The notes: generated from the sequence alone by a model not told the origin. 64,000 nt of DNA from Bacteroidetes bacterium 2013_40CM_41_45 (GCA_002215675.1 NGFH01000002.1:347887-411886), one strand, 5' to 3'. Counted from the stretch's first letter, positions 17,585 to 26,047 are shown. Translations and numbers: made by a program.

Positions 17585-18182
17585 TTTGTCGTAAATGGTT
17601 TGCCAGGTAAATTTTCAGGTTACGTTTTCCATTTTGGATGTAACTCTTTACCTGTTTCATGGTGTACCCGGTGATTTCAGAAACTTCTTCGTAGCACTTT
17701 TCTTTCAAATAAAATAATTCAATGCAGGCGCGCTGTTCAGCATTCAGATTTTGTATGGCGTGCGGAAGAATCTCGAGAAAATGCTCTGAACTATTTTCTT
17801 CAAACAAACCCGGCATCAATCCCTCTTCCATTACACCGTCTTCAGTTACCAGCAGCGCATCATCATAATTCTTCATAGCATCACGGCTGCGAAGCTGCAT
17901 CAAACAGTAATTCTTAGAGACGGTGTGAAGCCAATAGCTGAATTTTTCTACTTCATGCTTCTGCAAGTCCGTACGCAGCTTTTCAAAAATCTGCATGGTG
18001 GCATCGCGGCTTTCTTCTTTATCTTTTAAATATTTCATGCAAACTCCACATACAAGGTGCACATACCGCTCAAACAACACACCCAGCGCCTGCGCGTTTT
18101 TACCCGACTTAAATTCATGAATCAGCTCTGCATCGCTCTTTTCAGAAGATGCCGATTGGGTTTTTCTCTTAATCCAAAGCAT
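17568..18182 (-). CDS. RNA polymerase sigma factor, ECF subfamily
   Basis: 204 residues with sigma region 2 (LFERYVHLVCGVCMKYLKD, DATMQIFEKL) and region 4 (LNAEQRACIELFYLKEKCYEEVSEITGYTMKQVKSYIQNGKRNLK), and no region 1 or 3. The intervening linker is acidic and longer than average. It would direct polymerase to a small regulon under control of the overlapping zinc-finger protein. The divergent neighbour encoding a von Willebrand A protein is a candidate target. A heptad-repeat inverted element begins 5 bases upstream of its start. Confidence 0.92.
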   Translation of the reverse strand: MLWIKRKTQSASSEKSDAELIHEFKSGKNAQALGVLFERYVHLVCGVCMKYLKDKEESRDATMQIFEKLRTDLQKHEVEKFSYWLHTVSKNYCLMQLRSRDAMKNYDDALLVTEDGVMEEGLMPGLFEENSSEHFLEILPHAIQNLNAEQRACIELFYLKEKCYEEVSEITGYTMKQVKSYIQNGKRNLKIYLANHLRQNEKFN

Positions 18183-18186
18183 TGGG

Positions 18187-18263
18187 CGTTAGACGTTAGA
18201 TGTTAGACGTTATACAATTACTGAACCACGTCATTTTTTTCGTATAACTTATAACATGTAACG
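18187..18263. repeat. Heptad-repeat inverted element, copy 8 (sigma/VWA divergent region)
   Basis: The left arm (18187-18215) has heptads CGTTAGA, CGTTAGA, TGTTAGA, CGTTATA. The right arm (18242-18263) has GTATAAC, TTATAAC, ATGTAAC, roughly the reverse complement. It lies between the sigma gene and the divergent VWA gene; the remaining 125 bases before the VWA start show no gene. Confidence 0.8.
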
Positions 18264-18388
18264 ATTTCCATATTTTAAGATGCAACGGCAAACATTATTC
18301 CATAAATGTAAAGCAAAAAATAATTGAATGTTTTTATGGAATTTCCTATCTCCCGTCATCTAATCATTAAAACCTCAAACCACTTCCT

Positions 18389-20389
18389 ATGAAATCTATC
18401 AAATTAATTGTTTCATTGCTCCTTGCAGCAGGAACAGCAATTACCATCTCCGCCTTTAAACTAAGCAGCGAATCCTGCTCGGTTACCGGTAAAGTTAAAG
18501 ACAAGACCACTCAAGCCGTACTTGCGTTTGTTAACATGGACCTGCTTGACCAGTCCGGAAAAAAAATCTCATCTGCAATTACTGACTTTGAAGGAAAGTA
18601 TATGCTTACATCCTCTTCGGTTGGAACGTTCAATATCCGCGCTTCTTTTAACGGGTATAAGACATCGTTGAAAAACGGAATTACTCTTTCAGCAGGAAAA
18701 ACAGTTGTTATTGATTTTGATTTGGAAGCAAAGAATAAAGATGTCGCTGTAACCGATGAAATAAAAGCAGTTCCCATTCAAAAAGATAAAACATATAAAG
18801 AGAAAAAATCTGAACAAACAGTGGGTCTGGATCAGATGGAAGCCCCTGCTCCCGCGGAATCGTATACCAAAGCAGAAGGAGCATCACGTAAAGGATTTCC
18901 AGCCACAGGATATGCTCAGCCCGATTTCAACACGGAGCAATACGACTACGTTGCAGAAAATAATTTTAAAAATGTCCGTAGCAATCCATTGTCAACATTT
19001 TCAATTGACGTGGATGCAGCATCGTATTCCAACATCAGGCGATTTATAAACAGCGGCTCGCTGCCTCCTGTTGATGCAGTGCGCATTGAAGAGATGGTGA
19101 ATTATTTTACCTATACTTTTTCGGAACCAAAAGATGGAGCTCCGTTTTCAGTTTATACCGAAGCGGCTCCATGCCCGTGGAATAAAGAACACCGTCTTGT
19201 GGGTGTTGCTCTTCAGGGAAAGAAAATTGCTACGGAAAACCTGCCTCCGGCCAACCTGGTTTTTCTTATTGATGTTTCCGGCTCCATGATGAGCGAGAAC
19301 AAGCTTCCTCTCGTAAAAAAATCACTGCTGTTGTTGGTTAAACAACTTCGCCCGCAGGATAGAGTTGCTATTACCGTATATGCGGGTCAGGCAGGGCTGG
19401 TGCTTCCTTCAACGCGTGGTTCTGAGAAAGAAAAAATTATGGAAGCCATCAACGGGCTTGAAGCGGGTGGCAGCACAGCAGGCGGAGCAGGAATTAAGCT
19501 GGCTTATAAAGTTGCGAAAGAAAATTTCAACGAGGAAGGTAGCAACCGTGTAATCCTCTGCACTGATGGTGATTTCAACGTAGGTGTGTCAGGTGATGGA
19601 GAGTTAGTAAGGATGATTGAAGAAAAACGCGGCTCCGGAATTTTTCTTTCTGTACTCGGATTTGGAACAGGTAACTACAAAGACAGCAAAATGGAAAAGC
19701 TTGCCGATAAAGGAAACGGAAACTACGCATACATAGATAATATTATGGAAGCGAAAAAAGTTTTTGTAAATGAAATAGGTGGTACGCTGATGACTATAGC
19801 AAAGGATGTCAAGGTTCAAATTGAATTTAATCCTTCAAAGGTGAAAGAGTATAAGCTTATCGGGTATGAGAACAGGATTCTTAATGATGAGGATTTTAAC
19901 AATGACAAAAAAGATGCAGGTGAAATGGGCTCCGGTCACCGGGTAATGGCGCTGTATGAAATTGTTTCTATAAGTTCATCTTCCACGGGAATTTCTATTG
20001 ACCCGCTTAAATACCAGGTCACCGATGGAAAGAAAAAAGATTTTTCGGATGAGATGATGACGGTGAAAGTCCGTTATAAAGAACCGCAAGGCAGCACGAG
20101 CAAGCTAATTGCACGTCCTGTAAAATGGAGCGATCCGACCATCGAAAAGATGAGCGACAACCTGAAGTTTGCCTGTGCTGTTGCCGAGTTCGGATTAATC
20201 CTGCGCAACTCTGCACATAAAGCAAAATCATCGTATGAGCAGGTACTGAATCTTGCGCGCGCATCGAAAGATAAAGATGAACAAGGTTACCGCTCAGAGT
20301 TTGTGCGCCTGGTAGAAGCCGCTAAACTGCTTGACAATCGCAAACTTGACGACCACGTAGATTATACAGATGTTGTAAGAGATAAATAA
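18389..20389 (+). CDS. von Willebrand factor A domain protein, YfbK-like
   Basis: 666 residues. A hydrophobic N-terminal signal is followed by a carboxypeptidase-regulatory-like beta-sandwich (SVTGKVKDKTTQAVLAFVNM, about 30-110) and a Ser/Lys linker. The VWA N-terminal domain contains RSNPLSTFSIDVDAASYSNI. The VWA domain has a complete MIDAS metal site (FLIDVSGSMMSENK, with Asp-x-Ser-x-Ser) and TDGDFNVGVSG. A C-terminal DUF3520-type region ends the protein. Such proteins are exported and bind metal-dependent partners, but their function is unknown. It is divergent from the ECF sigma/anti-sigma pair. Its last 28 bases overlap the convergent miaA. Confidence 0.9.
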   Translation: MKSIKLIVSLLLAAGTAITISAFKLSSESCSVTGKVKDKTTQAVLAFVNMDLLDQSGKKISSAITDFEGKYMLTSSSVGTFNIRASFNGYKTSLKNGITLSAGKTVVIDFDLEAKNKDVAVTDEIKAVPIQKDKTYKEKKSEQTVGLDQMEAPAPAESYTKAEGASRKGFPATGYAQPDFNTEQYDYVAENNFKNVRSNPLSTFSIDVDAASYSNIRRFINSGSLPPVDAVRIEEMVNYFTYTFSEPKDGAPFSVYTEAAPCPWNKEHRLVGVALQGKKIATENLPPANLVFLIDVSGSMMSENKLPLVKKSLLLLVKQLRPQDRVAITVYAGQAGLVLPSTRGSEKEKIMEAINGLEAGGSTAGGAGIKLAYKVAKENFNEEGSNRVILCTDGDFNVGVSGDGELVRMIEEKRGSGIFLSVLGFGTGNYKDSKMEKLADKGNGNYAYIDNIMEAKKVFVNEIGGTLMTIAKDVKVQIEFNPSKVKEYKLIGYENRILNDEDFNNDKKDAGEMGSGHRVMALYEIVSISSSSTGISIDPLKYQVTDGKKKDFSDEMMTVKVRYKEPQGSTSKLIARPVKWSDPTIEKMSDNLKFACAVAEFGLILRNSAHKAKSSYEQVLNLARASKDKDEQGYRSEFVRLVEAAKLLDNRKLDDHVDYTDVVRDK

Positions 20390-21270
20390 GAAAATATTTC
20401 CTCCCTGTTTTCAGGATGAAACCATTTTATCTCTTTGTCTTTGTTAAACCATGTAAGCTGTCGCTTGGCATACCGCCTCGAATTTCTTTGGATGAGCTCA
20501 ACCGCCTCCTCGAGAGAAATTTTCCCCTCCAGGTGAGCAAATAGTTCTTTGTATCCAACCGTTTGAAGTGCATGATGATGGCGAAACGGGAAAAGCTGTT
20601 TCGCTTCATCCAGTAAACCATCCCGCATCATTTGAGCAACGCGTTCATTTATTCTTTCGTACAGGGTTTTTCTATCCGCTTTCAGCCCGATTTTTAAGAC
20701 TGAAAAATTCCGCTTCGCTTTTTTTCGGGAGCGCAGTTCCGAAAATTTTTTCCCCGTAAGCATGCAGACCTCGATGGCACGCATGACCCGGTGTGTGTTA
20801 TTTAAGTCAACAGCATTATAATAATCAATGTCAAGCTGTTTTAGTTTTTCCTGCAGGGCTTCAATTCCTTTCGATTCGAAAAGCGCAGATAATTCAGCGC
20901 GGATAGTTGAATCGCGCTCGGGCAGCCGGTCAAACCCGCTGCAGACGGCATCTATGTATAAACCTGAACCACCTGCAAGAATAGCAACATCATTTGACGA
21001 AAAAACCTCATCCAGTTTTTTAAGAGCATCCGTTTCAAATTTACCTGCATCATAATCATCTTTAACCGAGAGTGAATTTATAAAATGATGCTTTACTTTT
21101 TTTAACTGTTCTTCCGTTGGCTTTGCCGTGCCGATATTCATCTCTCTGAAAAACTGCCTGGAGTCGGCAGAAATAATTTCTGTTTTCAGCAGCAACGCCA
21201 GTTCAACAGCAAGAACCGTTTTGCCGGAAGCCGTAGGCCCGGTAATTATTAGTAATACTTTTTTTTTAAT
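20362..21270 (-). CDS. miaA: tRNA dimethylallyltransferase, apparent AUU start
   Basis: 302 residues if translation starts at the ATT codon at 21268-21270. The P-loop GPTASGKT lies upstream of the first TTG or ATG, so any conventional start would delete the ATP site. Reading up from the P-loop gives KKKVLLIITGPTASGKT, preceded by ATT exactly where homologues have Met, and the frame closes with TAA ten bases above it. The rest is typical: EIISADSRQFFREMNIGTAKP, LAGGSGLYIDAVCSGFD, NNTHRVMRAIEV, and a Tyr/Arg-rich tail. It adds dimethylallyl to A37 of tRNAs reading U-starting codons. It overlaps the VWA gene end. Confidence 0.9.
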   Translation of the reverse strand: MKKKVLLIITGPTASGKTVLAVELALLLKTEIISADSRQFFREMNIGTAKPTEEQLKKVKHHFINSLSVKDDYDAGKFETDALKKLDEVFSSNDVAILAGGSGLYIDAVCSGFDRLPERDSTIRAELSALFESKGIEALQEKLKQLDIDYYNAVDLNNTHRVMRAIEVCMLTGKKFSELRSRKKAKRNFSVLKIGLKADRKTLYERINERVAQMMRDGLLDEAKQLFPFRHHHALQTVGYKELFAHLEGKISLEEAVELIQRNSRRYAKRQLTWFNKDKEIKWFHPENREEIFSYLSLTTSV

Positions 21271-21281
21271 GGGAGGGATGG

Positions 21282-21360
21282 CGTTATACGTTATTAGTTA
21301 TACGTTATACGAATTAACCAGTATCAAAAGCGTATAACTTATAACGTATAACATATAACT
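21282..21360. repeat. Heptad-repeat inverted element, copy 9 (upstream of miaA)
   Basis: The left arm 21282-21311 (CGTTATA, CGTTATT, AGTTATA, CGTTATA, CG) and right arm 21331-21360 (GTATAAC, TTATAAC, GTATAAC, ATATAAC) are inverted copies matching at 25 of 30 positions around a 19-base loop. It lies 11 bases from the miaA start and 7 bases from the stop of the next gene. Confidence 0.9.
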
Positions 21361-21367
21361 ATTTTTG

Positions 21368-21964
21368 TCAGTCTTCACCTTCGCGTGGCTCTTCCTCTGC
21401 ATCCGGCTCTCCCGGGGTCAATTCATCGAGGCTGATTTTTTCAACACCATCTTCCGCATCTGCTTCTTCTGAATCTGACGATTCATTGGATTCTTCGACA
21501 AGGACCTCTTCTTCAACAAAATCTTCAGGGACAGGAACAACTTTCGGGCCGGCATCGTGCTGCTTGGGAGCCTCACCATTTATTTTTACGCATCGCGGAT
21601 ACATGGCCCCGATTTCTTCGCTGACAATAATTTTTAAAAGCTCAACGCGGAACGCCCACTCATTCAAAAAATCATATACGTAATAAATTTTCTGGTGAGG
21701 GTCGGCAATAAAATCGCAGAGCCGCGATTTTTTCATCATCGGAATTTTCCCTTCTCCGTCAGACATATCGGCCAGCGTAATTTCCCGGCCCTTCTTCCAA
21801 TTGTCATCGCTCATAAAGAAGGATGCCATTTCTTTATTGTCAAAACCGATGGAGCTTAGAATTGCCGAATGCAAATCCTCGAACGACTGGGTAGATTTTA
21901 TTTCCAGGTCGCGGCTTACATCCTCGTGGTCTTCAAACGTAACTCTGAATTTATAGACAGCCAT
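21368..21964 (-). CDS. pRiA4b ORF-3-like protein
   Basis: 198 residues. The N-terminal 150 match the pRiA4b ORF-3 family pattern (VYKFRVTFEDHEDVSRDLEI, SFEDLHSAILSSIGFD, MASFFMSDDNWKKGREI, YYVYDFLNEWAFRVELLKI). The last 50 residues are extremely acidic (runs of Glu/Asp). The family is named after plasmid and insertion-element passengers, but no transposase or terminal repeats are near, so here it seems a resident gene of unknown function. A TATTTTTG promoter box lies 63 bases upstream. Confidence 0.85.
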   Translation of the reverse strand: MAVYKFRVTFEDHEDVSRDLEIKSTQSFEDLHSAILSSIGFDNKEMASFFMSDDNWKKGREITLADMSDGEGKIPMMKKSRLCDFIADPHQKIYYVYDFLNEWAFRVELLKIIVSEEIGAMYPRCVKINGEAPKQHDAGPKVVPVPEDFVEEEVLVEESNESSDSEEADAEDGVEKISLDELTPGEPDAEEEPREGED

Positions 21965-22027
21965 TTTTTAGGAGGGAACGTTATACTCTATTGTTTATGC
22001 ACCTTATAACAAATTCAAATTCGAATA

Positions 22028-22035
22028 CAAAAATA
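22028..22035 (-). promoter_or_regulatory. -7 promoter box of the pRiA4b ORF-3-like gene
   Basis: TATTTTTG read on the minus strand matches TAnnTTTG. It is 63 bases upstream of the start, leaving a leader of about 55-60 bases. Confidence 0.45.
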
Positions 22036-22056
22036 TGATTTTTTATTTTCCAAATA

Positions 22057-23487
22057 TCACATTTCGTTTTTCACTTCCAATCCCATTTCTTTTCCCTTCC
22101 GAATCATAAACGCGTAGGCAGAATCAAAATCGTTTTTTATCTCACCATCCAGTATGGCTTCGCGAATCAAGTTCTTTAAAATACCCACTTCTCTTCCCGG
22201 CCGAAGCCCAAAAACATTCATAATATCTGAACCCGTTACGGGCGGCTGCCAGTTGCGCACGCGGTCTTTTTCTTCTACCTCTTTCAATTTCTCTTTTACG
22301 AGCTCAAAATTCTGACGGTATCTTTTTATTTTGTATTCATTTTTTGTAGTGATGTCGGCATGGCAAAGCATCATGAGAGCATCAATATCATCACCAGCTT
22401 CAAATAGCAGGCGTCTCACTGCAGAATCGGTAACAGAGCTTTCTGCAAGCACAATGGGCCGCAAATGAAGGAGGACAAGCTTTTCCACGAACTTCATTTT
22501 TTCATTGAGCGGAAGTTTTAATTGTTTGAAAATATGTTTCACCATCCGTGCGCCTTTGTCTTCGTGTCCGTGAAAGGTCCATCCGCTCACAGAATCAAAA
22601 CGTTTGGTAAGCGGCTTGGCAATGTCGTGCAGCAACGCGGCCCATCGCAGCCATAAATCATTCGTCATGTTCGAGAGGTTATCCAAAACTTGCAACGTGT
22701 GATAAAAATTATCCTTGTGCGCTTTGCCTTGTATTTTTTCTACTCCCTGCATTGCGGCAAGCTGCGGAAAAACGATGTGAAGCAACCCGGTATTAAACAA
22801 CAATTCAAAACCCATGGAAGGCACGGGCGACAGGATAATTTTGTTAAGCTCATCAGAGATTCTTTCTGCAGAAACAATTTTTATGCGCTCCCTGTTTTTG
22901 ACAATTGCTTCGAGGACTGATTTTTCAATTGTGAATCCAAGCTGCGCCGCAAAACGAATGGCACGAAGCATTCGCAGCGGGTCGTCAGAAAAAGTAAGCG
23001 TGGCGTCCTGCGGCGTGCGGATGATTTGATGCTCCAAATCTTCCAGCCCCTGAAACGGGTCTACCAACTCTCCGAAATTTTTTTTGTTTAGTGAAAGAGC
23101 CAATGCATTAATGGTAAAGTCGCGCCTTAGCTGGTCATCGCTTATGGTACCGTCCTCTATAATAGGTTTTCTTGAATCGAAACGGTACGATTCTTTTCTT
23201 GCCCCCACGAATTCAATATCCAGCCCTTCAAGATTCATCATAGCCGTTCCGAAATTTCTGAAAACATTCACCTGTACGTTGCCCAAACGTGCGGCTACCG
23301 CTTCGGCCATATTGATTCCGCTGCCCGTAACAACAATATCAATGTCCTTTGAATCGCGGTTCAGAAAAATATCGCGTACGTATCCGCCAACCACATACGC
23401 TTCGCATCCCGCTTTTTCACTCTCCTGCGAAACAATGCCGAAAACTTTATGAGATAATTTTTCTTTGAAAATTTTTTGAGCAACCAT
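22057..23487 (-). CDS. cca: tRNA CCA-adding enzyme / poly(A)-polymerase-like nucleotidyltransferase with HD domain
   Basis: 476 residues. The head has the class II nucleotidyltransferase motif GGYVRDIFLNRDSKDIDIV, with catalytic Asp-x-Asp, and RRDFTINALAL. The neck has DPLRMLRAIRFAAQLGF and the RNA-binding segments ERISDELNKI. A C-terminal HD phosphohydrolase domain (LWLRWAALLHDIAKP, HLRPIVLAESSVTDSAVRRL) follows, an arrangement common in Bacteroidota. It most likely repairs or adds the 3' CCA of tRNA. A CC-only or A-only specificity cannot be excluded from sequence. Confidence 0.9.
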   Translation of the reverse strand: MVAQKIFKEKLSHKVFGIVSQESEKAGCEAYVVGGYVRDIFLNRDSKDIDIVVTGSGINMAEAVAARLGNVQVNVFRNFGTAMMNLEGLDIEFVGARKESYRFDSRKPIIEDGTISDDQLRRDFTINALALSLNKKNFGELVDPFQGLEDLEHQIIRTPQDATLTFSDDPLRMLRAIRFAAQLGFTIEKSVLEAIVKNRERIKIVSAERISDELNKIILSPVPSMGFELLFNTGLLHIVFPQLAAMQGVEKIQGKAHKDNFYHTLQVLDNLSNMTNDLWLRWAALLHDIAKPLTKRFDSVSGWTFHGHEDKGARMVKHIFKQLKLPLNEKMKFVEKLVLLHLRPIVLAESSVTDSAVRRLLFEAGDDIDALMMLCHADITTKNEYKIKRYRQNFELVKEKLKEVEEKDRVRNWQPPVTGSDIMNVFGLRPGREVGILKNLIREAILDGEIKNDFDSAYAFMIRKGKEMGLEVKNEM

Positions 23488-23534
23488 CAGAATGCAAAGG
23501 AAAGAAAAACCAAGAGTGAGTTTAAATTTTTAGA

Positions 23535-23587
23535 GACCCCTAAAGGGGACTTTTCCCAGCGGGCTCCCTTTAGGGAATTAAAGGGTC
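23535..23587. repeat. GACCCCTAAAGGGG palindromic element
   Basis: GACCCCTAAAGGGGAC at one end and TCCCTTTAGGGAATTAAAGGGTC at the other form an imperfect inverted repeat around a short G/C-rich middle. It is the only copy in the window and lies in the 169-base gap upstream of cca; nothing else is seen in that gap. Confidence 0.7.
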
Positions 23588-23656
23588 AGCATGGGCAAAT
23601 GCAATGTATAGTATGTGATTATAAATTTTTATGGACGCTCTAAACAGACCAATTTT

Positions 23657-24232
23657 TTATTTTCTTATGAATTCAATTTCTCCTTTGTTTCCAATGCGGA
23701 TTACTACAGACGGCTTTGGATTTGATGTTTCGTCCTGGCGGTAGCAGACCACATAATCAACTGCCTTTTTTATTTCTTCACTTATCTTCTGAAAGTTTTC
23801 AGGAGGATTTTCACCGCTCACATTTGCTGAAGTCGAAACAAGGGGCTTGCCCAATTGCTGAATCAACTTTTTACAGAATGAATCCCGGGTAACACGTATT
23901 GCAATACTGCCATCTTCGGCTAAAACATTTTCCGCAAGTTTTTCTTTGTACGCCGAAGGATAAATAATGGTAAGAGGCCGCTCGGCGGTTTCTATAAGCG
24001 CCAATGCTTCCCTGGGAACATGCTTAACATAATTTTTCAGCTTCGAAGCATCGTCCAGCAGAATAATTAAACTTTTTTCCGCGCTGCGTTTTTTTATGGT
24101 AAATATTTTTTCTACAACCGCGGCATTTGTTGCATCGCAGCCAATACCCCATATAGTGTCTGTAGGATAAAGTATGGTGCCGCCATCGTTCAGCGTTTTC
24201 AACGTGCGGTTTATTTCCGTTTCGCTAACCAT
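23657..24232 (-). CDS. tsaC: Threonylcarbamoyl-AMP synthase (Sua5/YrdC/TsaC)
   Basis: 191 residues, the single YrdC domain without the Sua5 C-terminal part. Motifs: GGTILYPTDTIWGIGCDATN (substrate pocket), IKKRSAEKSLIIL, RPLTIIYP, and GKPLVSTSANVSGENPP. It makes threonylcarbamoyl-AMP from threonine, bicarbonate and ATP for the t6A modification of tRNA. Neighbouring cca and miaA are also tRNA-maturation genes on the same strand, but the gaps between them are large. Confidence 0.94.
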   Translation of the reverse strand: MVSETEINRTLKTLNDGGTILYPTDTIWGIGCDATNAAVVEKIFTIKKRSAEKSLIILLDDASKLKNYVKHVPREALALIETAERPLTIIYPSAYKEKLAENVLAEDGSIAIRVTRDSFCKKLIQQLGKPLVSTSANVSGENPPENFQKISEEIKKAVDYVVCYRQDETSNPKPSVVIRIGNKGEIEFIRK

Positions 24233-24279
24233 TTAAACAAAAGGTAAGATAGCTGCCCCGAAAATTCTGGTAATACTTC

Positions 24280-25101
24280 TTAAAAATAAAAAGCGAGATT
24301 TATAGACGCAGCGTCATAAAAATTATCGAGCTCAAAGGCGGGCTGCCTGGGCATGCGCTTCGTGGTTGATTTTACTTTGTTCGACCCAAAATCCCAGTGT
24401 TCGCTTACCTCTTTAGATTCTCCTATTACAAAATAATTTATTCCCCAACTATACTCTGCCGACAAGGACATTTTGGGAGCGAAGAAAAATTCGGCTCCTA
24501 AAATATAACGGAGGTTCAACCCTACTTTATTTCCTTCCTTAAATTCTGTAACTCCAGCTCCCTGGCCAAACGTATTGGTGTGAGTCCAAACCAATGCTGT
24601 AAGCGGGCCATCGCCATAGGTGTATGTTGTTTTTTTTGAAGAATACTTTACAAGAAGTTCCAATCCTTTGTAACCCTTAAGCCGTCCTTTGCCTTTGCTT
24701 TTTTGAAAGCCCAATCCAACGGCAATATTCTGCCGGGTTATTATTCTGCTATCGGTAACACTTGGTTCAGGACTGGTGCTTGATAAGCCGACAACTATTG
24801 TATCTAACTTTTCCCTTGTTATGCCAATACGCATTTTAATACGGAGTTTGCGGTTATCCTCTTTCAATTTTTTAAGCACCAGCGTATTCTCATAGCCATT
24901 GGGAAATTCGGACCGTACTGAATTGCTGCCCGAGTTGTTTAATACATTCCCCGTATAGATTATAAATGGAACTGCATCAAATGAAAGACACCAGTCGCCT
25001 TTTTCCGGAAGGATAGGTTCGCCTCTGGTACCGGTTATTTCCTGTGCAGCAGCAGTAATTGCCAGGTTGATGCAGAAACAGGCCAGGAAGTATTTTCTCA
25101 T
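24280..25101 (-). CDS. Predicted outer-membrane protein, paralogue of the next gene
   Basis: 273 residues from the ATG giving MRKYFLACFCINLAITAAAQ, a clear signal peptide. A longer frame would begin inside the terminator region. Alternating hydrophobic strands and the aromatic C-terminus (DAASINLAFYF) suggest a beta-barrel. Shared blocks with the next gene (GEPILPEKGDWCLSFDA / GVPILPETGDWSIGFDA, KGRLKGYKGLELLVKYSSKKTTYTYG / KGRLKGIYGAELGIMLGSGKTEYTYG, EYFFAPKMSLSAEYSWG) show a tandem duplication. Function unknown. Confidence 0.75.
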   Translation of the reverse strand: MRKYFLACFCINLAITAAAQEITGTRGEPILPEKGDWCLSFDAVPFIIYTGNVLNNSGSNSVRSEFPNGYENTLVLKKLKEDNRKLRIKMRIGITREKLDTIVVGLSSTSPEPSVTDSRIITRQNIAVGLGFQKSKGKGRLKGYKGLELLVKYSSKKTTYTYGDGPLTALVWTHTNTFGQGAGVTEFKEGNKVGLNLRYILGAEFFFAPKMSLSAEYSWGINYFVIGESKEVSEHWDFGSNKVKSTTKRMPRQPAFELDNFYDAASINLAFYF

Positions 25102-25143
25102 CTTAGTTCTATGAAAAGCCAAAAGTAAACTTTTCATAAAGCC

Positions 25144-25180
25144 AAAAAAAAAGTCCTCCGAATTTCAGAGGACTTTTTCT
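25144..25180 (-). terminator. Terminator after the second outer-membrane paralogue
   Basis: The perfect stem AAAGTCCTC (25150-25158) / GAGGACTTT (25168-25176) is followed, on the minus strand, by a run of T. It separates the two paralogous genes, so the downstream one needs its own promoter. Confidence 0.85.
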
Positions 25181-25195
25181 TTGGAAAAATATTTT

Positions 25196-26047
25196 CTAGA
25201 AATAACAGTGGAATACGATAGAACCTGCATTCATTACATCAATGCTGAAAGAAGATGATTTACCAACTTTTGATGTTATCTTTTCGCCTGCATTACCTGC
25301 TGCGTTCAACCTTTCTTGAATGTTTTCACCTTCGCCGGTCGAGCTCATCACCAATCCCCAGCCATATTCTGCGCTGATAGACATTTTAGGAGCAAAGAAG
25401 TATTCAGCGCCAATGAATCCGTTTAGCTGAATGCCAAAGGTGGAACCATTTTTAGCCTCTGTAGTTCTTTGACCCGTAGCAGCTTGAGCAAATCCGCCTC
25501 CTGCAAGAGGAGTATTCCAGTCAGTTGAATTTGGAGCTGTTGCAGTTGATGTGAAATTATTTCCATAGGTATATTCTGTTTTGCCGCTGCCAAGCATAAT
25601 GCCCAGTTCAGCTCCATAAATACCTTTTAGACGCCCTTTCCCACGCATTTTCTCAATACCGCCACCAATGGTTATATTCATTGAGCTGGTTTTCTTTTCA
25701 TCTGTAGTAGTAGCCGGAGGATTTGAAGCGCTGCCATCCACATCTACAAGATTGTCCGTTGTTGTGCTTCCGAATCCGATACGGAGTTTGCCACGGTATG
25801 CGGTGCTTTCATCCTTCATATACTTGCCAACAAGGGTAAAGCTTTGTTGCGGGCTCATAGATGGGCTGTTGTTTGTGCCGTTATTGGCCAGGTTTCCGAA
25901 ATACTGTAAAAGACTGGTGGCATCGAAGCCGATAGACCAATCACCGGTTTCGGGAAGAATAGGAACGCCTTTCTTGGAGGTCATGTCCTGTGCATTAGCA
26001 AAGGCAACTGCAGATGCCAGTGCGAGAGATAAGAATAGTTTTTTCAT
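25196..26047 (-). CDS. Predicted outer-membrane protein with signal peptide
   Basis: 283 residues from MKKLFLSLALASAVAFANAQ, a classic signal peptide. The mature part starts DMTSKKGVPILPETGDWSIG, then barrel-like strands with glycine/aromatic alternation, and ends in SIVFHCYF, a C-terminal aromatic pattern typical of outer-membrane proteins. It is related along its length to the following gene. Its position divergent from the SusC gene may be coincidental. Function unknown. Confidence 0.78.
   Translation of the reverse strand: MKKLFLSLALASAVAFANAQDMTSKKGVPILPETGDWSIGFDATSLLQYFGNLANNGTNNSPSMSPQQSFTLVGKYMKDESTAYRGKLRIGFGSTTTDNLVDVDGSASNPPATTTDEKKTSSMNITIGGGIEKMRGKGRLKGIYGAELGIMLGSGKTEYTYGNNFTSTATAPNSTDWNTPLAGGGFAQAATGQRTTEAKNGSTFGIQLNGFIGAEYFFAPKMSISAEYGWGLVMSSTGEGENIQERLNAAGNAGEKITSKVGKSSSFSIDVMNAGSIVFHCYF

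Noticed and set aside
20362-20389. 28-base overlap of VWA gene and miaA as an assembly error
   Set aside because: Both C-termini read naturally in their own frames, and short convergent overlaps also occur at yqeY/trmN6, so a true overlap is more likely.
21368-21964. pRiA4b ORF-3-like gene as sign of an insertion sequence
   Set aside because: The family name comes from mobile elements, but there is no transposase, terminal inverted repeat or target duplication around it; the nearby inverted element is of the heptad type.
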